Positions 28,977 through 36,998 of a DNA stretch of 64,000 nucleotides are shown here, piece after piece (the stretch's first letter is position 1; the number at the start of each line of letters is the position of its first letter). Under the pieces are notes generated by a model. It saw nothing but the letters and a program-made list of their open reading frames with translations. It did no database searches and had not been told where the DNA came from. This DNA comes from Rubrimonas cliftonensis (GTDB lineage Bacteria > Pseudomonadota > Alphaproteobacteria > Rhodobacterales > Rhodobacteraceae), in contig NZ_FNQM01000007.1 of assembly GCF_900107585.1 (NCBI RefSeq), positions 1 through 64,000 of the forward strand, given 5' to 3'. A program made the position numbers and the translations under genes.

Positions 28977-28991
28977 GCTAGCACGCTAGCA
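28976..28991. promoter_or_regulatory. GntR autoregulatory operator
   Basis: TGCTAGCACGCTAGCA is a near-perfect inverted repeat (GCTAGC-AC-GCTAGC) that overlaps the first base of the gntR start codon. Bound repressor would block the ribosome-binding/5' end of the gene's own promoter region. The related site at 20558-20573 shares its left half exactly. Confidence 0.75.
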
Positions 28992-29061
28992 AAGGGTCGC
29001 GCGCTGTCAAGCGGCGCCTCTGACGGCTCCCGGCGGCGGACGTACACTCCGAAGGGTTCCG

Positions 29062-29126
29062 GCCCACAGTCCCCGCCCACAGTCCCCGCCCACAGTCCCC
29101 GCCCACAGTCCCCGCCCACAGTCCCC
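29062..29126. repeat. Five perfect tandem copies of a 13-bp unit
   Basis: The unit GCCCACAGTCCCC is repeated five times head to tail without a mismatch, followed by a sixth, altered copy (GCCCACTGGCCCG) to about 29139. It lies in the intergenic space between the divergent-facing gntR promoter and the end of the phasin-like gene. A 13-bp period is not a multiple of three, consistent with a non-coding minisatellite prone to copy-number change. Confidence 0.95.
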
Positions 29127-29220
29127 GCCCACTGGCCCGACCGTGAGTAACGGCCCCGCGGGGGCGCTGCGGTCCGGTCCCGCAGCGCCGCGACCAGGCG
29201 CGCGCCGCGGGACCGTCGGC

Positions 29221-29655
29221 TCAGGCGCCGCCGACCGGCGCCGCGCGATCCGAGCCTGCGGCCTGCGGCGGGCGCCGCAGGCCCGGCGAGAACGCCGCCG
29301 CGAGCGCCATGGCCTCGCGGGTCTGCGCGCCGCAGATGTCGCCGAGTCGCCCCATCTCCTCGGAATAGTCCCGCGTCGCGTCGCGCAGGAAGTCGCCATA
29401 GGCGTGGAGCGCGTCCTGCGGCGTGCGGCATTCGGCGAGCTTCTGCGCCGCGAACCGGTCCTGCTCGATGCGCCGGCCCGCGAAGCGCAGCATCTCGCCG
29501 CCGAACTCGGCCATCTGGCGAAGCATGCGGGCATGGGCCTCGGTTGCGGCCTCCATGGCCCTGCGGCTCGGCTCCAGCATCGCCGCGGGGTCGAAGGGGG
29601 CCTGCTGCGCCGCGTGGCGGGTCCCGGCGGTTGGGCCGGCGTCATGTCTCGTCAT
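29221..29655 (-). CDS. Phasin-like protein
   Basis: The 144-residue protein is mostly amphipathic helix, with ALEPSRRAMEAATEAHARMLRQ-type heptads (residues 28-50) and repeated Ala-rich helices through residue 120, no signal peptide and no membrane segment. This is the pattern of phasins, which coat PHA granules. GGAGAGGAG precedes the ATG. A PHA synthase gene 3 kb away supports the call, but the family was recognised from composition and helix pattern more than from a sharp motif. Confidence 0.65.
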   Translation of the reverse strand: MTRHDAGPTAGTRHAAQQAPFDPAAMLEPSRRAMEAATEAHARMLRQMAEFGGEMLRFAGRRIEQDRFAAQKLAECRTPQDALHAYGDFLRDATRDYSEEMGRLGDICGAQTREAMALAAAFSPGLRRPPQAAGSDRAAPVGGA

Positions 29656-29777
29656 CGCACTTCTCCTCTCCCTGCAGACTTCACTCGCCGCGGCGCGTCG
29701 CGCCCGCCTTGATCGGGCGCGGCGCCCGCAGGGTCGGCGGACGGCGCGCCTGCGGCTTCCCGTCGCCCCCGTTCCTC

Positions 29778-30602
29778 TCAGCGGCCCATCAGCACCGGCG
29801 CCGGGGCGTCGGCGAGGATCTCAGCCGTCACGCCGCCGAGGATCGCCTCGCGCAGGCGCGAGTGGCCGTAGGCGCCCATCACGAGCAGGTCGCTCGACGT
29901 GTCGCGGATGCGCTGGCGCAGCAAGTCGCTCGTGGAGCGGCCGGCCGGCGCGATCGTCGAGACGCCGACGGAAAGCCCGTGGCGCGACAGCATCAGCGCA
30001 AGACCTTCGCTCGACGTCGCCTGATCGCCGTCGGGGTCCACGACGACGATCTCGATCGCGGACGCCGCGCGCAGGAACGGCATGGCGCCGCGCACCGCTT
30101 TCAGCGCCTCGCGGCTGTCGTCCCATGCGATCAGCGCCGACCGGCCCTGCGTCAGCCCTGCCGATGGCGGCAGCACGAGCGTCGGCGCGCCAGCCTCGAA
30201 GAGCGCGCCGTGCAGGGCGGCGCCCTGCGCCGTCTCGGCGTCGTCGGGGCCCGGCTGGTCGAGCACCACCAGGTCCGCGAAGCGGGCGAGCCGGCCGACC
30301 AGCCGCGCGACGCCGGTCTCCATCGCCGCAAGCGGCTCAACGTCGAAGGGCACGCCTTCGCGGGCGAGCTCGGCCTCGACCCTGCCGGCGCGCGCCTCGG
30401 CGTCGCGGAGGTTCTGCGTGAACACCTCCGCCATCATCGCGCCGCCGTCGTCGGCCATGGCGAGGATCGCCGGCATTGGCAGCTCGCCGAACGCCAGAAC
30501 GCTGAGATGCGCGTCGAACCGGCGGGCGAGCTCTGCGGCGCATTGCAACCGCCGCAGGGAGCGCGGCTCGCCGTCGGCGACGGTCATGATGGTCCTGTAC
30601 AT
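29778..30602 (-). CDS. Universal stress protein with two UspA domains
   Basis: The 274-residue protein contains two UspA-type folds. The second is the better conserved and ends with the ATP-binding motif GAYGHSRLREAILGGVTAEIL, matching G-x2-G-x9-G-(S/T). The first (MYRTIMTVADGEPRSLRRLQ...) has lost that motif. Tandem USPs of this size are common in alphaproteobacteria under energy or oxygen limitation. It sits 58 bases downstream of a small conserved ORF on the same strand. Confidence 0.92.
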   Translation of the reverse strand: MYRTIMTVADGEPRSLRRLQCAAELARRFDAHLSVLAFGELPMPAILAMADDGGAMMAEVFTQNLRDAEARAGRVEAELAREGVPFDVEPLAAMETGVARLVGRLARFADLVVLDQPGPDDAETAQGAALHGALFEAGAPTLVLPPSAGLTQGRSALIAWDDSREALKAVRGAMPFLRAASAIEIVVVDPDGDQATSSEGLALMLSRHGLSVGVSTIAPAGRSTSDLLRQRIRDTSSDLLVMGAYGHSRLREAILGGVTAEILADAPAPVLMGR

Positions 30603-30659
30603 GACGCCTCTCCTCCGTTTGGGCCGAGCGGCCCTTGCGCGCCGGCCCGTCGCGCCGCC

Positions 30660-30926
30660 TCAGCCCGCGACGCGGGGATGCTCGCGCACGAAAAGCGCGT
30701 AGGTGTGGACCAGCTGCCGGGCGTGGCGCGCGTCGCCCGCCGCGATGGCGGCCCTGATGTCGTCGCGGATCATGCCCATCACGACCGCCTCGCCCTTGTC
30801 GCGGTGCAGCAGATAGGCCCCCAGCGCCGCGGCGGAGACCTCGGGCATGTGCTCATGTTCGGCGATCGCCGCGACTTCCTCGGGCGTGAGATCGCACAGC
30901 GCGATGCAGTCTTCGAGCGAGATCAT
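30660..30926 (-). CDS. Conserved small hypothetical protein
   Basis: The 88-residue acidic, helical protein begins MISLEDCIALCDLTPEEVAAIAEHEHMPE and contains LVHTYALFVREHP near its end. The DLTPEEV-AIAEHEHMPEV stretch is familiar from uncharacterised alphaproteobacterial proteins often found near stress proteins, but no function is known to me. A purine-rich GGAGG lies before the ATG. It is likely transcribed with the universal stress protein gene that follows. Confidence 0.7.
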   Translation of the reverse strand: MISLEDCIALCDLTPEEVAAIAEHEHMPEVSAAALGAYLLHRDKGEAVVMGMIRDDIRAAIAAGDARHARQLVHTYALFVREHPRVAG

Positions 30927-31120
30927 CGATCCGACCTCCGTTGCTGAACCGGGGTCGCGCCAGAATGCGCCCGCTGCGCGGCCCGCGCCTTGATCGATCT
31001 CAATCGTCGGTCACGGGACAGGCGGGAGGGCTTCGCCGCGCGACGCGCAGGGGGCGGGCCCCGTCAGGCGGGCCCGTTGCGCCGCGCGCGCCGCAGGGAA
31101 ATCCCGGACCGCCCGGGCGG

Positions 31121-31180
31121 TCACTGCCTGCTCGACGGCGGCGACGAGCCGTCATTGACAAAGACGACCGCCGCGCTCAT
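31121..31180 (-). pseudogene. Possible acetate kinase N-terminal remnant
   Basis: A 19-codon frame starts with an ATG that overlaps the stop of the MaoC-phosphotransacetylase gene as ATGA. It reads MSAAVVFVNDGSSPPSSRQ and stops. The first part resembles the start of acetate kinases (x-V-L-V-x-N-x-G-S-S-S), which usually follow phosphotransacetylase in such operons. The rest of the gene is absent, so a deletion seems to have removed it. The match is only about a dozen residues, so the call is tentative. Confidence 0.45.
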
Positions 31181-32592
31181 CGCCGGACCCCGGCCCGCCA
31201 GTGGGCGTAGAGCTGCGCCAGCGCGGCGGAGGCGAGGCGCGACATGGGGCCGTCGGCCCTGCTCGTCAGCATGATCGGCACGCGGGCGCCGAGCACGACG
31301 CCCGCCGACTCCGCGCCTGCGAGATAGGTGAGCTGCTTGGCGATCATGTTCCCTGCCTCGAGATCCGGCGCCACGAGGATGTCGGCGTCGCCCGCCACCG
31401 CCGAGACGACGCCTTTGGCGGCGGCCGCGGCCCTCGACACCGCGTTGTCGAAGGCCAGCGGCCCATCGAGCAGCCCCCCCGTGATCTGCCCGCGCTCGGC
31501 CATCTTGCACAGCGCCGCGGCGTCAACCGTGGAGGGGATCTTCACGTCGACCGATTCGACCGCCGAGAGGATCGCCGCCTTCGGCGTCTCCACCCCGAGC
31601 GCGCGCGCGAGGTCCAGCGCGTTCTGCACGATGTCGCGCTTGGCCTCGATGTCGGGCGCGATGTTGATGGCCGCGTCGGTGATGAGCAGGGGCTTGGGGT
31701 AGGTCGGCACGTCGAGCACGAAGACATGGCTCATGCGACGCTCGGTGCGCAGCCCGCCGTCGCGCGTCACCACCGCCGACATCACCTCGTCGGTGTGCAG
31801 CGCGCCCTTCATCAGCGCCGCCGCCCTGCCGTCGCGCACGAGCGCCACGGCGGCCTCCGCCGCCGCGTGGCTGTGGGGCGCGTCGACGATCTCCGCGCCG
31901 TCCAGCGAGACCCCGGCGGCCTCGGCCGCCGCCCTGATCTTCGCCGCCGGCCCGACCAGTATCGGCAGGATCACGCCCAGCCGCTTCGCCTCCATCGCGC
32001 CCGAGATCGACGCCGCGTCGCAAGGGTGGATCACCGCCGTGCTCACCGGCGGCAGGTCGCGCGTCGCGGCGAGAAGGCGGCGGCGCCAGGCCCCATGCTC
32101 GTGCAGGTGCACCTCCGGCAGGATCGCGCGCGGCCGCCTGACCTTCTCCGCCGGCGCGATCACCTCGGCGACGCCGGAGATCACCGTCTCGCCCCTGTCG
32201 TTGACGCAGGCGCAGGCCAGCGTCAGCCGGCGACCGGCGGGCTCGCGCCGGATCACCTCGACCCGCGCGGTCACGACGTCGCCGGGCGCGACCGGCCTCT
32301 CGAAGCGCAGCGACTGGGAGACGTAGACCGCGCCCGGCCCCGGCAGCCTCGTGCCGAGCACCGCCGAGATCAGCGACGCGCCCCACATGCCATGGGCGAC
32401 CACATGGTGAAAGCGGCTCGTCGCGGCGAACTCCGCGTCGACATGGGTGGGGTTCACGTCGCCGGAGGCGACCGCGAAGAGCGCGATGTCGCTCAGATTG
32501 AGGGGGCGCGTGAGCGTCGCGGCGTCGCCGAGGGCGATCTCGTCGAAGGTCCGGTTCTCGATGAACGCCATCGCGGCGTCAGGCGTCGCCAT
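31177..32592 (-). CDS. Bifunctional MaoC-type enoyl-CoA hydratase / phosphate acyltransferase
   Basis: The 471-residue protein joins two domains. Residues 1-150 are MaoC-like (FDEIALGDAATLTRPL, DVNPTHVDAEFA, and the hydratase motif HVVAHGMWGASLIS). Residues 165-471 are a phosphate acetyl/butyryltransferase (AILSAVESVDVKIPSTVDAA, GPLAFDNAVS, APDLEAGNMIAKQLTYLAGA). The fusion is known in PHA-producing alphaproteobacteria. It would interconvert acyl-CoA and acyl-phosphate and hydrate enoyl-CoA. It lies downstream of phaC on the same strand, so a role in supplying or draining PHA precursors is inferred. An acetate kinase gene appears truncated right after it. Confidence 0.92.
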   Translation of the reverse strand: MATPDAAMAFIENRTFDEIALGDAATLTRPLNLSDIALFAVASGDVNPTHVDAEFAATSRFHHVVAHGMWGASLISAVLGTRLPGPGAVYVSQSLRFERPVAPGDVVTARVEVIRREPAGRRLTLACACVNDRGETVISGVAEVIAPAEKVRRPRAILPEVHLHEHGAWRRRLLAATRDLPPVSTAVIHPCDAASISGAMEAKRLGVILPILVGPAAKIRAAAEAAGVSLDGAEIVDAPHSHAAAEAAVALVRDGRAAALMKGALHTDEVMSAVVTRDGGLRTERRMSHVFVLDVPTYPKPLLITDAAINIAPDIEAKRDIVQNALDLARALGVETPKAAILSAVESVDVKIPSTVDAAALCKMAERGQITGGLLDGPLAFDNAVSRAAAAAKGVVSAVAGDADILVAPDLEAGNMIAKQLTYLAGAESAGVVLGARVPIMLTSRADGPMSRLASAALAQLYAHWRAGVRR

Positions 32593-32654
32593 GGGAGCCT
32601 CCGTCCAGAGGCGCGCGGGCCGATGGCGGGTTCCGCCACTCAGGCCGCCCTGAC

Positions 32655-34517
32655 TCAGGCCGCCCTGACATAGCCGCCCGGCGCGTCGGGAAGGGTCGCG
32701 GGGTCGGCGCCGCCCGCCATCGGCGGCGGCGCGACGCCAGCGCCCGACCGCTCGGCGAGCCACGCCGCCCAGGACGGCCACCACGACCCGTCCTGCGGCG
32801 CGGTCTGCGCCAGCCATTCCTCCGGAGACTGGTAGATCGCCGAGGCGGCTCTGGCGCGGATGCGGAAGTGGCGGCGCGGATGGCCCGGCTCGGAGATCAC
32901 GCCGGCGTTGTGGCCGCCGCTCGTCAGCACGAAGGTCACGTCCGTTTCGGTCTGGAGGTGGACCTTGTAGGCCGAGCGCCAGGGCGCGACGTGGTCGGTC
33001 TCGGTCCCGACGGCGAAGATCGGCGCGCGGATGTCGGTCAGCGCGACCGGCCGCCCCTCCACCATGAACCGGCCGGCCGAAAGGGCGTTCTCCAGGAAAA
33101 GCCGGCGCAGATACTCGGAATGCATCCGGTAGGGCATCCGCGTCGCGTCTGCGTTCCAGGCCATCATGTCGTTGACCGCCTCGCGCTCGCCCATGAGGTA
33201 GACGCGCTGCATCCGCGACCAGATCAGGTCGTTGGAGCGCAGCAGCTGGAAGGCCCCGGCCATCTGGCGCGAGTCGAGAAAGCCCTGCTCCCACATCATG
33301 TCCTCAAGGAAGCTCACCTCGCTCTCGCTGATGAACAGCATGAGCTCGCCGGCCTCCGAGAAATCGCTCTGCGCGGCGAAATAGGTGATCGACGCGAGCC
33401 GGTCGTCGCCGTCGCGCGCCATCGCGGCGGCGGCGATGGAGAGCAGCGTGCCGCCGAGGCAGTAGCCGGCGGCGTGCACGGGGGCGTCGCCGCAGATCGC
33501 CCCGATCGCGTCGAGCGCGGCCATCACGCCGAGCCGGCGGTAGTCGTCCATGCCGAGGTCGCGGTCCTCGGGGCCGGGGTTGCGCCACGAGATCATGAAG
33601 ACGGTGAAGCCCTGCGCGACCAGCCAGCGCACCAGCGAGTTCTCCGGCCGCAGGTCGAGGATGTAGTACTTCATGATCCAGGCCGGCGTGATCAGCACCG
33701 GCTCGGGCCGCACCGTCGGCGTCGTGGGCGCATACTGGATCAGCTCGATCAGGCGGTTGCGGTGGACCACCTTGCCGGGCGTGATCGCCAGCGTCTCCCC
33801 GACGACGAAGCGGCTGTCGAGCGCCGGCGGCTTGCCGCCGGCTGCGCGCTCGAAATCCTCCCACAGGTTGCGCGCGCCGCGCACGAGGTTCATCCCGAAC
33901 TCCTCGCGCGTGCGCCGCAGCACCTCGGGGTTGGTCAGCGGGAAGTTCGACGGCGAGGCCATGTCGAGCATCTGGCGCGTGGTGAACTCCATGGCGTTCT
34001 CATGGGCCCTCGTCACGCCGCGCACGCCGGTCGTGGCGTTGTGCCACCACTGCTGTGTCAGCAGGAAGCCCTGGTGCGCGAGGTTGAAGGGGAACTGCGC
34101 CCAGGCGGGGTCGTTGAAGCGGCGGTCCTGAGCCAGCGGCTCGATGCAGGCCGCCGCCGCCCCGCCGGAGAGCGCGCAGCTCGCCGCGTAGCGCAGGAAG
34201 CGCGACTGCTTGCGGAGCGCCTTCTGCATCAGCTCCGCCTGCTTGCCCGGCGATGCCGCGAGATGCGCCGCCCAGTCCGCCCACATCGCCGACAGGGCGG
34301 CGGGCGAGAGGCCCCCGGTCGCCCGCGCGACCATCGCGCGGGCGGCGTGGTCCGCGACCTCGGCGAAGGCGCGCACGGCGTAGTCGTCGCGCTCGCCTGC
34401 TGGCGGCGGCGTCTGCGTCAGCGGCGGCGGCGGCGGGGCGAGACGCGCGGCGCGTTCGGGAGACGCCCGGCGCGGCGCGGCGGCGTTCTGGCGATGCTTC
34501 TGGGCCGAGACTGTCAC
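32655..34517 (-). CDS. phaC: Class I poly(3-hydroxyalkanoate) synthase PhaC
   Basis: A GTG at 34517 with AGGAG 6 bases upstream gives 620 residues, in the class I range. The lipase-like box is GYCLGG with catalytic Cys353. Other conserved parts are RFNDPAW, TPAWIMKYYILDLRPENSLV, FMISWRNPGPEDRDL, the catalytic Asp/His region GTETDHVAPWRSAYK and SGGHNAGVISEPG. It polymerises hydroxyacyl-CoA into storage polyester on granules. A proline-rich stretch (residues 26-41) precedes the conserved N-terminal domain. Downstream lies the MaoC-phosphotransacetylase gene. Confidence 0.96.
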   Translation of the reverse strand: MTVSAQKHRQNAAAPRRASPERAARLAPPPPPLTQTPPPAGERDDYAVRAFAEVADHAARAMVARATGGLSPAALSAMWADWAAHLAASPGKQAELMQKALRKQSRFLRYAASCALSGGAAAACIEPLAQDRRFNDPAWAQFPFNLAHQGFLLTQQWWHNATTGVRGVTRAHENAMEFTTRQMLDMASPSNFPLTNPEVLRRTREEFGMNLVRGARNLWEDFERAAGGKPPALDSRFVVGETLAITPGKVVHRNRLIELIQYAPTTPTVRPEPVLITPAWIMKYYILDLRPENSLVRWLVAQGFTVFMISWRNPGPEDRDLGMDDYRRLGVMAALDAIGAICGDAPVHAAGYCLGGTLLSIAAAAMARDGDDRLASITYFAAQSDFSEAGELMLFISESEVSFLEDMMWEQGFLDSRQMAGAFQLLRSNDLIWSRMQRVYLMGEREAVNDMMAWNADATRMPYRMHSEYLRRLFLENALSAGRFMVEGRPVALTDIRAPIFAVGTETDHVAPWRSAYKVHLQTETDVTFVLTSGGHNAGVISEPGHPRRHFRIRARAASAIYQSPEEWLAQTAPQDGSWWPSWAAWLAERSGAGVAPPPMAGGADPATLPDAPGGYVRAA

Positions 34518-34657
34518 GGGGCGCTCCTGATGTCCGGTTGCGGGCCGGAGCGTCGCCTGAAACGCCGCGATCCGAATTGACGCAGCGCAAGATCGGCGTC
34601 GGAAATCGTGGCGCGGGCTTGCCGGTCGGCCTCGAAGATCAGCCGGACCGGGCGGCC

Positions 34658-35257
34658 TCAGGGCGCCGCCGGGCGCAGGCCGTCGACGAAGACGTTGAGC
34701 AGCCGCAGCGCCGAAGCCCGCCAGTGCGCCTCGCCGCCCATGTGGCAGAAGCCGTAGAGCGCCCGCAGAACGTCCTCCGGCCCGACATCGTCGCGTGCGC
34801 GCCCCATGTCGACGGCGCGGCGCAGCAGCGCGCCGAGGGCGTCGATCAGGCGCGGGCGCGTGTCGGCGTAGAGCGCGTCCGCGGCGCCGGCGGCGGGCGC
34901 GAGCACGGCGAGCATCCCCTTCTTCGTCGCAACCATTCCGACGCTGGCGCGTAGCCATAGCCGCAGCGCGTCGAGCGGATCCTCGTGGTCGCGCAGGCGT
35001 TCGGCCAAAGCGACGAGCTCATCCGCCTCGCGCTGGTAGACGGCGAGAAACAGCGCCTCGCGGGTGGGGAAGTGGCGATAGAGCGTGCCGATGCCGAAAC
35101 CCGCCCGCCGCGCGACCGCCTCGAGGCTGGCGTCCGGCCCGCCGTCGGCGAAGAGCGCGCGGGCGGCGGCGAGCAGCCGCTCGCGGTTGCGCAGCGAGTC
35201 CGCCCGCGGCCTGCGCGCCCTCGCACCCTCCGGCTGGCCCTCCTCCTCCTCCGACAT
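34658..35257 (-). CDS. TetR-family transcriptional repressor
   Basis: The 199-residue protein has an N-terminal TetR helix-turn-helix: RERLLAAARALFADGGPDASLEAVARRAGFGIGTLYRHFPTREALF, followed by a helical ligand domain. It is divergent from the aldehyde oxidoreductase genes with 170 bases between them, so it probably controls them in response to an aldehyde or related compound. A perfect inverted repeat at 35281-35295 in that gap is the best operator candidate. Confidence 0.93.
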   Translation of the reverse strand: MSEEEEGQPEGARARRPRADSLRNRERLLAAARALFADGGPDASLEAVARRAGFGIGTLYRHFPTREALFLAVYQREADELVALAERLRDHEDPLDALRLWLRASVGMVATKKGMLAVLAPAAGAADALYADTRPRLIDALGALLRRAVDMGRARDDVGPEDVLRALYGFCHMGGEAHWRASALRLLNVFVDGLRPAAP

Positions 35258-35280
35258 GGTCCTCCTGCGTGGTTGATAAG

Positions 35281-35295
35281 CGGAGGCATCCTCCG
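35281..35295. promoter_or_regulatory. Candidate TetR operator
   Basis: CGGAGG-CAT-CCTCCG is a perfect 15-bp inverted repeat located 24 bases upstream of the tetR start and 133 bases before the aldehyde oxidoreductase genes. Symmetry, size and location suit a TetR-family site. It could also be a small RNA hairpin. Confidence 0.45.
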
Positions 35296-35427
35296 TATGT
35301 TTCGCAGCAGCGGGGCGCGACTCCGGGCCCCCGCCCCCAACTCTGCGCCCCCGCTCCGCATCCGTCGCACGGCCGCCGCCCCAAATCGATCCCTGCTCCA
35401 GCGCACTCCAGGAAAGGAGACGCTTCC

Positions 35428-35946
35428 ATGACGCCCAGACTGACGATGACCGTCAACGGGAAGGCGCGCGAGATCGCCCTCGACGACCCCCGCGTGACCC
35501 TGCTCGACCTGCTCCGCGACCGGCTCGGCCTCACCGGCGCCAAGAAGGGCTGCGACCGCGGCCAGTGCGGCGCCTGCACCGTTCTGGTCGACGGGCGGCG
35601 CGTGAACGCGTGCCTCACGCTCGCCGTCGGGCTGGACGGCGCCGACGTGCTGACGGTCGAGGGGCTGGCGCAGGGCGGCGCGCTGCATCCGGTTCAGGAG
35701 GCGTTCATCGCCCATGACGGCTTCCAGTGCGGCTTCTGCACCCCCGGCCAGATCATGAGCGCCGTGGCGCTCATCGCCGAGGGCGAGGCGGGGGACGACC
35801 CGGAGCGCATCCGCGAGGGCATGAGCGGCAACCTCTGCCGCTGCGGCGCCCACCGGGGCATTGTCGACGCCGTGCTCGACGCGCAGCGGCGCATGGCGGG
35901 CGATGCGCAAGGGCGCATGGGCAAGGACGGGGAGCGGGCGGCGTGA
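35428..35946 (+). CDS. Aldehyde oxidoreductase 2Fe-2S subunit (PaoA/XdhC-like)
   Basis: The ATG at 35428 follows GGAAAGGAGA and gives 172 residues. Two [2Fe-2S] sites are seen: the plant-ferredoxin type CDRGQCGACTVLVDG with upstream GAKKGC, and the C-terminal CGFCTPGQ plus GNLCRCGAH. This is the electron-transfer subunit of a three-part molybdenum hydroxylase. There is no twin-arginine leader, unlike E. coli PaoA, so the complex is probably cytoplasmic. Its stop overlaps the GTG start of the FAD subunit. Confidence 0.94.
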   Translation: MTPRLTMTVNGKAREIALDDPRVTLLDLLRDRLGLTGAKKGCDRGQCGACTVLVDGRRVNACLTLAVGLDGADVLTVEGLAQGGALHPVQEAFIAHDGFQCGFCTPGQIMSAVALIAEGEAGDDPERIREGMSGNLCRCGAHRGIVDAVLDAQRRMAGDAQGRMGKDGERAA

Positions 35947-36998
35947 GGAAATTCGAGTATCTGCGCCCGACTTCCGTCGAGGAGGCCGTGGCGGCGGCGT
36001 CGCGGCCCGGCGCCGCGTATCTGGCGGGCGGCACCAACCTGCTCGACCTGATGAAGACCGGCGCTGCGGGGCCCGAACTGCTGGTGGACGTCACGCGCCT
36101 GCCGGGGCTCGACGCGATCGAGCCCTTGACCGATGGCGGGCTGCGCGTCGGCGCCATGGTCCGCAACGCCGATGTCGCGCGCGACGCGGCGATGCGGCGC
36201 AACTTCCCGATGGTGGTCGAGGCGCTGCTGTCGGGCGCCTCCGGCCAGCTGCGCAACATGGCGACGGTCGGCGGCAACCTGCTGCAGCGCACGCGCTGCG
36301 CGTGGTTCCAGACGCCGGAGGCCGCCTGCGGCCGGCGCGACCCCGGCGCCGGCTGCGACGCGCGCGACCAGGCCGGCCGCAGCCACGCCGTGCTCGGCTG
36401 GAGCGAGCGCTGCGTCGCCGCCAACCCGTCCGACTTCTGCGTGCCGCTCGCGGCGCTCGATGCGCAGGTCGAGATCGCGGGCCCCGGCGGCCGCCGCGAC
36501 GTCGCCCTGCGCGAGCTTCACCGGCTGCCGGGGGACACGCCTCATGTAGAGACCGCGCTGGCGCCGGGGGAGCTGATCGTCGCCCTGCGTCTGCCGGGGG
36601 CGGGCGCGGGCTTCGGGCGGTTCTCGCGGTATCTGAAGGTGCGGGAGCGGACCTCCTACGCTTTCGCGCTCGTCTCCGCCGCCGCCGCGCTGCGGGTGGA
36701 GGGCGGCGCGATACTGGAGGCGCGGCTCGCGCTCGGCGGGGTCGCCGCCCGGCCATGGCGCGCGGTGGAGGCGGAGGCGGCGCTGATTGGCGCCGCGCCG
36801 GACGCCGGCGCCTTCCGCGCCGCAGCGGAGGCCGCCCTCGAAGCCGCGCGCCCCTCCGGCGACAACGCCTTCAAGATCGAACTGGCGCGGCGCACGGCCG
36901 CCCGCGCCCTCGCCCTTGCCGCCGCGGGCGCGCCCGAGCGCATGCCGGCCCTTCCCGCCTCGCCCTTCGCCGACATCGGAGCGCCCGCCCATGCCTGA
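35943..36998 (+). CDS. Aldehyde oxidoreductase FAD subunit (PaoB-like)
   Basis: A GTG start inside GTGA gives 351 residues. FAD-binding motifs of the xanthine dehydrogenase medium subunit are present: YLAGGTNLLDLMK, LRNMATVGGNLLQRTRC, and the later SERCVAANPSDFCVPLAAL region. The cysteines in CAWFQTPEAACGRRDPGAGC resemble the extra iron-sulfur site of the PaoB branch. It transfers electrons between the iron-sulfur subunit and an acceptor. It overlaps the large subunit gene by 8 bases. Confidence 0.94.
   Translation: MRKFEYLRPTSVEEAVAAASRPGAAYLAGGTNLLDLMKTGAAGPELLVDVTRLPGLDAIEPLTDGGLRVGAMVRNADVARDAAMRRNFPMVVEALLSGASGQLRNMATVGGNLLQRTRCAWFQTPEAACGRRDPGAGCDARDQAGRSHAVLGWSERCVAANPSDFCVPLAALDAQVEIAGPGGRRDVALRELHRLPGDTPHVETALAPGELIVALRLPGAGAGFGRFSRYLKVRERTSYAFALVSAAAALRVEGGAILEARLALGGVAARPWRAVEAEAALIGAAPDAGAFRAAAEAALEAARPSGDNAFKIELARRTAARALALAAAGAPERMPALPASPFADIGAPAHA

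Noticed and set aside
29062-29139. CRISPR array
   Set aside because: The 13-bp units are contiguous, with no spacers between them.
34518-34958. N-terminal extension of phaC upstream of the GTG
   Set aside because: The added segment is Arg-rich and antisense to nothing conserved; a good ribosome site supports the GTG at 34517.
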